Part shown: piece by piece, positions 59,098 through 64,000 of the stretch
Position numbering within the stretch: position 1 is the stretch's first letter
Layout: each line of letters starts with the position of its first letter
Assembly (NCBI RefSeq): GCF_003583765.1
Contig: NZ_QXQA01000010.1
Span: 62,001-126,000, forward strand
Reading direction: 5' to 3'
Source of the DNA: Paenibacillus nanensis
GTDB taxonomy: Bacteria > Bacillota > Bacilli > Paenibacillales > Paenibacillaceae
DNA: 64,000 nt
The notes under the pieces: generated by a model
Told to the model about the DNA's origin: nothing
The model's input: the letters and a program-made list of their open reading frames with translations, nothing else
The model's database searches: none
Position numbers and translations under genes: made by a program

Positions 59098-60777
59098 CTA
59101 ATCGGCGGACGCGACGACGCGGTTGCGTCCGCTTCTTTTGGCGAGGTCCGCTTCGGCGAATAGGGCGGCGCTTGTCGTCCGGCCTGCATTCGACGTGCTG
59201 ACGCCGATGCTGGCCGTCACGTTCATCTCGCCGATGATGGAGCTCCAATCCGAGGATCGGACAAGCTCGCATACCCGCTCGGCGAACTCAATCCCTTTGG
59301 CCGCGTCATAGCCTGGGCAAATAATGAGGAATTCCTCGCCGCCCAAGCGGGCCGCCTTAGCAGGCTCGATCGCCGCCGCGTCGAGAATCTTCGCGAACTG
59401 GACGAGCACCGCGTCACCCGCCTCATGGGACATCGTGTCATTAATTTGTTTGAAATGATCCAAATCAATAAGAACCGCAGTGATCGGCTGCTCGGACCCG
59501 AGATGACTCAGCAAGTCCTCCATATGGGCGTCGATAAAGCGTCGGTTGTACAGCCCGGTGAGCGGATCCCGGAGCGAAAGCTCGCGGTAATGCTCGCTGC
59601 TGCGCCTTGCTTCATTCGTCTCGAATACCGTATGGAGAATTTGCGAGCGCGCCTCGCGTTCGTCCGAGCGCTGCTTCTCCAGTTCCTCATGGTAATCCCG
59701 GAACGTTTCGTAAGCTTCCTTATATCTGTCCGTAGCGGCATATAGCTGCGCCTGCTCCAGCTTGATTCTTACCAGGAAGCCGCCGGCCTCCTTCTCTTCG
59801 CAAAAGCCTTTCAGCCGCGTCAGCGTCGCTTGCGCCTGATCGTATTCGCCAAGCTGCCTAAGCGCTTGAGATAAGGTGATCTGGCCTTCAAAAAATGAAA
59901 AGACGTCGCCAAGCAGTTGGCCCTCGCGGTACATATCGGGCAGCGGCATAAGCAATCGAACGGCCGTCTCCGGTTTGCCGATTCTAAGGTCGATTTGCGA
60001 GACCGTATCGAGCTGGAACGGCACCGGCGGCAGATCATGCTTCCTCAAAAGGTCCATCATACGCGCGGCTAATTGCTCCGCCTGATGCAATCGGCCCAAT
60101 TCGGACATGGAATACGCTAAATTATTCAAGGCGTATAGTGACGTCCGCACATTGCCGGTCGCTTCGCAAATGTCCAAAATCTCTTCATATCTGCGGTGAG
60201 CTTCCTCGAGGTCTCCGGAATGGCTGAGTGCTACGGCAAGCGTCATCAGATGATTCCCTCGTATTTGAGGGGGCGTATTCTCAGGCAAGTAGGCGATGGA
60301 ATTAAGCGCGTATTCGAGCGCGCTGGTGCCGTCGCGTAACCTTAAGAAAAAGGTAGCCAAATGGCGGAAGCTGCGTGCCAGCACGATGTTATTCGAATGC
60401 TCGACCGCCCATTTATTAATTTTGCGGATGGTAATGCCGGATTCGGCCAGCTGCCCTTGTCTCATCAGCGCGCCGATTATGATCAGCCGCGCTCTCATTT
60501 GGTATTCTTCGTTTTCTTGCTGCGCCATTAATGCAATACCGGCTTGTCCTACGGCCACGGACACCTTTATGTTCTCGTATTGAACGATCTCCGCGTCATC
60601 CAGCCACTTGGCGAGCGATGCCGAAGTGTGACGCTCGGCCGGGATGGAGCGCATCTCTTCCTTCCAGCTTGGCTCGAGTTTGGAGAAGCAATAAGGGCAT
60701 CTATCTTCTTCGGCTTGGTCATACGACCATGCGACGGTAATCTGACAATGGGGGCAGCGATTCATCAATAGCTGCAT
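59098..60777 (-). CDS. Zinc-ribbon/TPR diguanylate cyclase
   Basis: A 559-residue soluble protein. Residues ~5-32 hold a CPHC ... CPYC zinc ribbon; ~60-370 are tetratricopeptide-like helix pairs (RTSLYALNNLAYSMSELGRLHQAEQ, LGEYDQAQATLTRL); a short coiled coil leads to a GGDEF domain (~390-555) with LTGLYNRRFIDAH, LIDLDHFKQINDTMSHEAGD and the active motif GGEEF. It should make c-di-GMP (family knowledge). No membrane helix or known sensor domain. ATG 60777 follows AGAGGG; an upstream ATG at 60816 with AAGGG is also possible. Divergent from the HNH gene. Confidence 0.9.
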   Translation of the reverse strand: MQLLMNRCPHCQITVAWSYDQAEEDRCPYCFSKLEPSWKEEMRSIPAERHTSASLAKWLDDAEIVQYENIKVSVAVGQAGIALMAQQENEEYQMRARLIIIGALMRQGQLAESGITIRKINKWAVEHSNNIVLARSFRHLATFFLRLRDGTSALEYALNSIAYLPENTPPQIRGNHLMTLAVALSHSGDLEEAHRRYEEILDICEATGNVRTSLYALNNLAYSMSELGRLHQAEQLAARMMDLLRKHDLPPVPFQLDTVSQIDLRIGKPETAVRLLMPLPDMYREGQLLGDVFSFFEGQITLSQALRQLGEYDQAQATLTRLKGFCEEKEAGGFLVRIKLEQAQLYAATDRYKEAYETFRDYHEELEKQRSDEREARSQILHTVFETNEARRSSEHYRELSLRDPLTGLYNRRFIDAHMEDLLSHLGSEQPITAVLIDLDHFKQINDTMSHEAGDAVLVQFAKILDAAAIEPAKAARLGGEEFLIICPGYDAAKGIEFAERVCELVRSSDWSSIIGEMNVTASIGVSTSNAGRTTSAALFAEADLAKRSGRNRVVASAD

Positions 60778-60865
60778 CGAAAACCCTCTTTGCTCTAACG
60801 GAATCGTATGTTTCATTTTATCCCTTGCGGGAATGGGAAGACAATACCCCGGGGAAATTTCTATT

Positions 60866-60896
60866 TTAACAGATAGGGCGCGCGGCGTGCTATACT
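60866..60896 (+). promoter_or_regulatory. Promoter of HNH gene, leaderless layout
   Basis: TATACT at 60891-60896 ends only six bases before the ATG at 60903; the -35 (TTAACA, 60866) is weak. The transcript should start at or within a base of the start codon. Confidence 0.5.
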
Positions 60897-60902
60897 GAGG
60901 TC

Positions 60903-61706
60903 ATGAAGACATCACATACGGATGACCCCATTCAACCGAATGAGAAGAGGTGCAGCGTCTGCGGAGCGATGAAGCCGCTTGGCGAGTTCCTGCGCCGGAC
61001 AGGGCGGCGGTCTGGCAAGCACGGACGAAGAGGAACCTGCCGCGCCTGCAGAAAGACTGCCATGAACGCGCCGTCCTATAGTACAAGCGACCGTCCCTTA
61101 ACCGTATCTGCGGAGGAGACGGCATCAACTGCGGCGGGCGCTGTCTCATTAAGCGTTACGTCCCCGGCCAAAGCGTCTCCCAAAGAAGACGCAACCGCGG
61201 CTTCTGTCTTGAAGAAACGCCCGCGCAAACGCAGACGGAGCGGCGGCGCCCATAAGCGCCAAGACGGAGCTGCCGAGCAGCATGCTCCGCAGCCGAAGCG
61301 GGAGAAGGAGCAGCCTCCCGACGTATCGTTTTTGAAGCCGACCAAGCTCGGTTTCATTCGCATGCGCGGCAAGACGGATAACGGTCGGCGCTGGTACCAA
61401 GAGATCGAACCGGAGCTTGCGTATATATTGGTGAAGGAAGGCGCGGCGGTCGTCGTGAACCGGCACACCATTCGGAGGCTGTACAGCAACAAAGAGTTTC
61501 GGCAGTTCATCCTCACGCGCGATCAATATACATGCCGGTTCTGCGGGCAATACGGAGACACCATCGATCATGAGCTCCCCCGCTCGAAGGGCGGCCATAC
61601 GACGCCGGCGAACTGCGTATGCGCCTGCTACGCGTGCAATCAGCGGAAGGCGAGCCGCGATGTCGATGAGTTTATAAGCGCGATCCAAGAGGAATCGCTG
61701 GAATAA
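60903..61706 (+). CDS. HNH endonuclease with N-terminal zinc finger
   Basis: A 267-residue protein. Residues ~17-52 hold a Cys4 zinc finger (KRCSVCGAMKPLGEF ... TCRACRK), then ~90 basic, disordered residues (KKRPRKRRRSGGAHKRQ) and a C-terminal HNH domain (~200-255): YTCRFCGQYGDTIDHELPRSKGG with the catalytic His in DHELP and the downstream CACYACNQRK. Such nucleases occur in repair, mobile elements and defence; the target is unknown. The start codon has only GAGG two bases upstream, so a leaderless message is likely. It ends at a strong terminator. Confidence 0.88.
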   Translation: MKTSHTDDPIQPNEKRCSVCGAMKPLGEFLRRTGRRSGKHGRRGTCRACRKTAMNAPSYSTSDRPLTVSAEETASTAAGAVSLSVTSPAKASPKEDATAASVLKKRPRKRRRSGGAHKRQDGAAEQHAPQPKREKEQPPDVSFLKPTKLGFIRMRGKTDNGRRWYQEIEPELAYILVKEGAAVVVNRHTIRRLYSNKEFRQFILTRDQYTCRFCGQYGDTIDHELPRSKGGHTTPANCVCACYACNQRKASRDVDEFISAIQEESLE

Positions 61707-61717
61707 CCAAGCCTATG

Positions 61718-61770
61718 CGGCAGCTTCGAACGTGATCGAGACGTTTGAGGCTGCCGTTGTTTATTTTTTT
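61718..61770 (+). terminator. Terminator of HNH gene
   Basis: 16-bp near-perfect stem (CGGCAGC ... ACGT / ACGT ... GCTGCCG) followed by TTGTTTATTTTTTT. Confidence 0.85.
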
Positions 61771-61843
61771 CGACAGAATCTGCTAAGCTTCACGGTATGT
61801 TATCCTATTGTAAAAAGAATACGATTTAAATAGGGGGATGCCG

Positions 61844-63700
61844 ATGGAAAACTGGCTGGGCAGATCGCTCAAGCATAAGCTCTCGTTGCTGATCATCATT
61901 TCCGTTCTCGTTCCTGTCCTGTCGCTTGGTCTGTTCTCCTATACCATTGCGGAGAGGCTGACCGAGGAGAAGGCCAAAAGCTCCGGACTGAACACGCTTA
62001 GGCTTCTGGGCTCCTATCTCGAGAATATGGTAAGCGACGTCGAGTCGCTGTCACTCTATCTGATCGGGCATGAGGAGGTGCAGGACTATCTTCGAACGCC
62101 GGAGAAGGACGTGTTGAAGCAGACGAGAATCGCCAATTTGCTGATGACGATGTCAATCTCGAAGCCGTATATTGCGAACGTTATCGTAGAGTCCAATTCC
62201 GGCAAGCCGGCAATCGCCTACAAGTCGGTTACGGCGTCAACCTGGACCGACATTGCGGAGCAGTATCCGAGCTACTACACGGAATTTCCGAAATGGTGGT
62301 CCTCGGTGCACAGGCAAGTAACGTCATCGGAGGGCGCAAGGGATGTCATTACCATGTCGAGGCCGATACGGAGCACCAAAAAATATTACGATATCGGCAT
62401 GCTGAAGATAAGTCTGCTGCAAAGCGAAATTGCGGAGCATCTGAAGCAAGGGGGGCTTGAAGGAGGAGGCGTCGTCCTATTATTGGACGGACAGAACCGC
62501 ATTTTGGCCGGGCCGAATGACTACTTGAAGAACGGAAGTCTCGAAACCTATTATCCTGGAATCAAAAGCTTCAGCGGAGCCTCGGGCTGGTTCGAGTACG
62601 GCATAAACGCCGATAAAAAAACGGTCTTGTATTACGATATGCCGAACGTGGAATGGAAGCTCGTCGGCATCATCCCCGTGCAGGCCTATAAGTCGCAGAA
62701 CCAATATTTCCTTACTTTAACAGCGGTTGCAGTCAGTCTCGCCATGATTTTTGTTATCGCATTTGTCCTGTTCCTCATTCAGAAGGTTACCAACCCGTTG
62801 TCCAAGCTGACGAAGTTTTTGAAAAATTCGAGCCCGGACGAGCCGCTTCCGACGCTGCCGGTGACAACGATCGATGAAGTAGGCCAGCTGATCATCAGCT
62901 ACAACCGGATGAGCTCCCGCATCGAGAAGCTGACGGATGAAGTGAAGAAGAACGAGTCGCTCAAGAAGGAAGCGGATATGATGGCGCTGCAGGCGCAGAT
63001 TAACCCGCATTTTCTTTATAACACCTTATCGTCCGTACACTGGATGGCGCTGATGAAAGGCGAAGAACGGATCGCCGAAATGGTCGGATCGTTGAGCGAC
63101 TTTTTGCGGTTCAGCCTGAACAACGGCCAGGAGTACTGTACGGTTCACCAGGAAATTTCTCATATCGACAATTACGTAAATATCCAATCGATTCGTTATC
63201 CGGACAAGTTCCAATATGTCGAAGATATTCCATCCGAACTGTTGGAGCGGAAGATGCTGAAGCTGCTCCTGCAGCCGCTAATTGAAAACGCGATGATCCA
63301 CGGCATTCTGAAGCGGGAAGGGGTAGGGCGCATCTCGGTTCGCGCGGAGGCCGGGGACGAGACGATAACCTTTATTGTGGAGGACGACGGCATAGGCATG
63401 CCGAGCCAACGGCTGGAGGAGCTGAGAAAGCGGATCGCGAGCAAGCTTGATCCGGATGGAGTGTCCGATTATTCGGGAGGCAGCTACGGCCTGCGAAATG
63501 TGCATAACCGTCTTCTGCTGCATTACGGTCCCGAAGCGGGTCTTCATATCGAGAGCAAGGAAGGCGAGGGGACGCGCGTCAGGTTTACGATTGTGCCGTC
63601 TTTTGCGCTGAGGGAGCAGGAGCGCGAGCAGGAGCAATCGAGAGAACGCGTTGCCTTACAGCTGGATATACCAAACCAAGGAGAGGGTAATCGCGAATGA
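61844..63700 (+). CDS. YesM-type sensor histidine kinase
   Basis: A 618-residue membrane sensor. First helix (~11-32), an extracellular dCache-like domain (~35-285), second helix (~290-312), HAMP (~313-365; TNPLSKLTKFLKN), then the YesM-type His_kinase domain (LQAQINPHFLYNTLSSVHWM, phospho-His) and HATPase (IENAMIHGI, EDDGIGM, GSYGLRNVHNRL). Such pairs usually respond to sugars or peptides and control an adjacent ABC transporter or glycan gene. ATG 61844 lies six bases after GGGGG; an ATG at 61838 is inside that site. Its stop overlaps the next gene's start. Confidence 0.94.
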   Translation: MENWLGRSLKHKLSLLIIISVLVPVLSLGLFSYTIAERLTEEKAKSSGLNTLRLLGSYLENMVSDVESLSLYLIGHEEVQDYLRTPEKDVLKQTRIANLLMTMSISKPYIANVIVESNSGKPAIAYKSVTASTWTDIAEQYPSYYTEFPKWWSSVHRQVTSSEGARDVITMSRPIRSTKKYYDIGMLKISLLQSEIAEHLKQGGLEGGGVVLLLDGQNRILAGPNDYLKNGSLETYYPGIKSFSGASGWFEYGINADKKTVLYYDMPNVEWKLVGIIPVQAYKSQNQYFLTLTAVAVSLAMIFVIAFVLFLIQKVTNPLSKLTKFLKNSSPDEPLPTLPVTTIDEVGQLIISYNRMSSRIEKLTDEVKKNESLKKEADMMALQAQINPHFLYNTLSSVHWMALMKGEERIAEMVGSLSDFLRFSLNNGQEYCTVHQEISHIDNYVNIQSIRYPDKFQYVEDIPSELLERKMLKLLLQPLIENAMIHGILKREGVGRISVRAEAGDETITFIVEDDGIGMPSQRLEELRKRIASKLDPDGVSDYSGGSYGLRNVHNRLLLHYGPEAGLHIESKEGEGTRVRFTIVPSFALREQEREQEQSRERVALQLDIPNQGEGNRE

Positions 63701-64000
63701 AGCTGCTTATAGTCGACGATGAAGTGATTATTCGGGAAGGGCTCAGCACGGTCATCAAGTGGGAGGAGAACGGCTTCACTCTTCTTCCGCCGGCTGCTTC
63801 TGCGGAGGAAGTGCTGATGCGCATGCCGCTAGAAAGGCCGGATGTGATTCTGACCGATATTCGGATGACTGGCAAATCGGGGCTTGAGCTGGCGCATGAA
63901 GTGAAGAAAAGCTATCCCGATACGGAGATTGTCATTTTATCCGGTTATGAGGAATTTACCTATGCGCAGCAAGCGATTCGGGAGGGCATCAGCGACTATC
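63697..64000 (+). CDS. YesN-type response regulator (3' end outside window)
   Basis: Only the first 101 residues are in the window: a receiver domain with acidic pair VDDE, phospho-Asp in VILTDIRMTG and ILSGYEEFTYAQQAI, which is typical of YesN regulators that carry an AraC-type HTH at the C-terminus (not visible here). ATG overlaps the kinase stop (ATGA). Confidence 0.93.
   Translation, partial: MKLLIVDDEVIIREGLSTVIKWEENGFTLLPPAASAEEVLMRMPLERPDVILTDIRMTGKSGLELAHEVKKSYPDTEIVILSGYEEFTYAQQAIREGISDY

Overview
The window looks like chromosomal DNA of a spore-former-type Gram-positive, most likely Paenibacillus, Cohnella or a close relative. I infer this from the GC-rich but Firmicutes-style genes with strong GGAGG ribosome sites, frequent TTG/GTG starts, S-layer-homology (SLH) anchors, copper-amine-oxidase-like stalk domains, a YesM/YesN-type sensor pair, several WYL regulators and many carbohydrate or extracellular functions. 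I see no phage, IS element, CRISPR array, tRNA or rRNA. Almost all sequence is ordinary single-copy chromosome; the exceptions are two repeat-filled junctions.

Layout. 1-4.9 kb: 3' part of an SLH-anchored amylopullulanase. 4.9-8.7 kb: small housekeeping-like genes (membrane protein, Nif3-like, VOC, GNAT, alpha/beta hydrolase). 8.7-12.6 kb: a short chemoreceptor-like protein, a one-chain histidine kinase/response regulator with a decayed ATP site, a CPBP protease and a DUF1232 protein. 12.6-15.9 kb: a signal-less GH9 enzyme, then a c-di-GMP-I riboswitch with terminator controlling a small STAS-like protein and a ketoacyl synthase III homologue that lacks two of its three catalytic residues. 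16-18.7 kb: two alpha/beta hydrolases. 18.9-27.3 kb: a three-gene secreted operon (FecR/coiled-coil/cohesin-like, NHL repeat, dockerin-like) divergent from a 7TM-type histidine kinase and OmpR-type regulator, with a direct-repeat operator candidate between them. 27.4-29.4 kb: four small membrane-protein genes, including the first copy of an unrecognised two-gene cassette. 29.7-38.7 kb: M3 peptidase, a sigma/anti-sigma chimera, PhnA-like, GreA, DeoD, LLM oxidoreductase, a stand-alone lysyl-PG synthase domain, a hydrolase and a WYL regulator. 38.8-45.1 kb: TPR-S41 lipoprotein, the second copy of the two-gene cassette, and a MHYT-PAS-GGDEF-EAL protein. 45.1-46.6 kb: satellite-like 51-bp tandem arrays. 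46.6-51.1 kb: PepT, a phosphotransferase, and the agmatine-to-putrescine genes aguA-aguB separated by three near-identical hairpins. 51.2-58.5 kb: YdeI/DinB/WYL genes and a LnrJKLMN-like two-component/ABC-2 export operon. 58.5-64 kb: an inverted-repeat cluster, a zinc-ribbon/TPR/GGDEF protein, an HNH nuclease that appears leaderless, and a YesM-YesN pair running off the end.

How genes work together. Cyclic-di-GMP is a recurring theme: one riboswitch, one dual GGDEF/EAL membrane protein and one GGDEF protein. Four two-component units are present (three separate pairs plus one fusion). The best candidates for something undescribed are the duplicated two-gene membrane cassette (27.4 and 41.2 kb), the riboswitch-controlled degenerate ketoacyl synthase operon, and the kinase-regulator fusion. 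All functional links here are inferred from sequence reading alone; no database search was possible.
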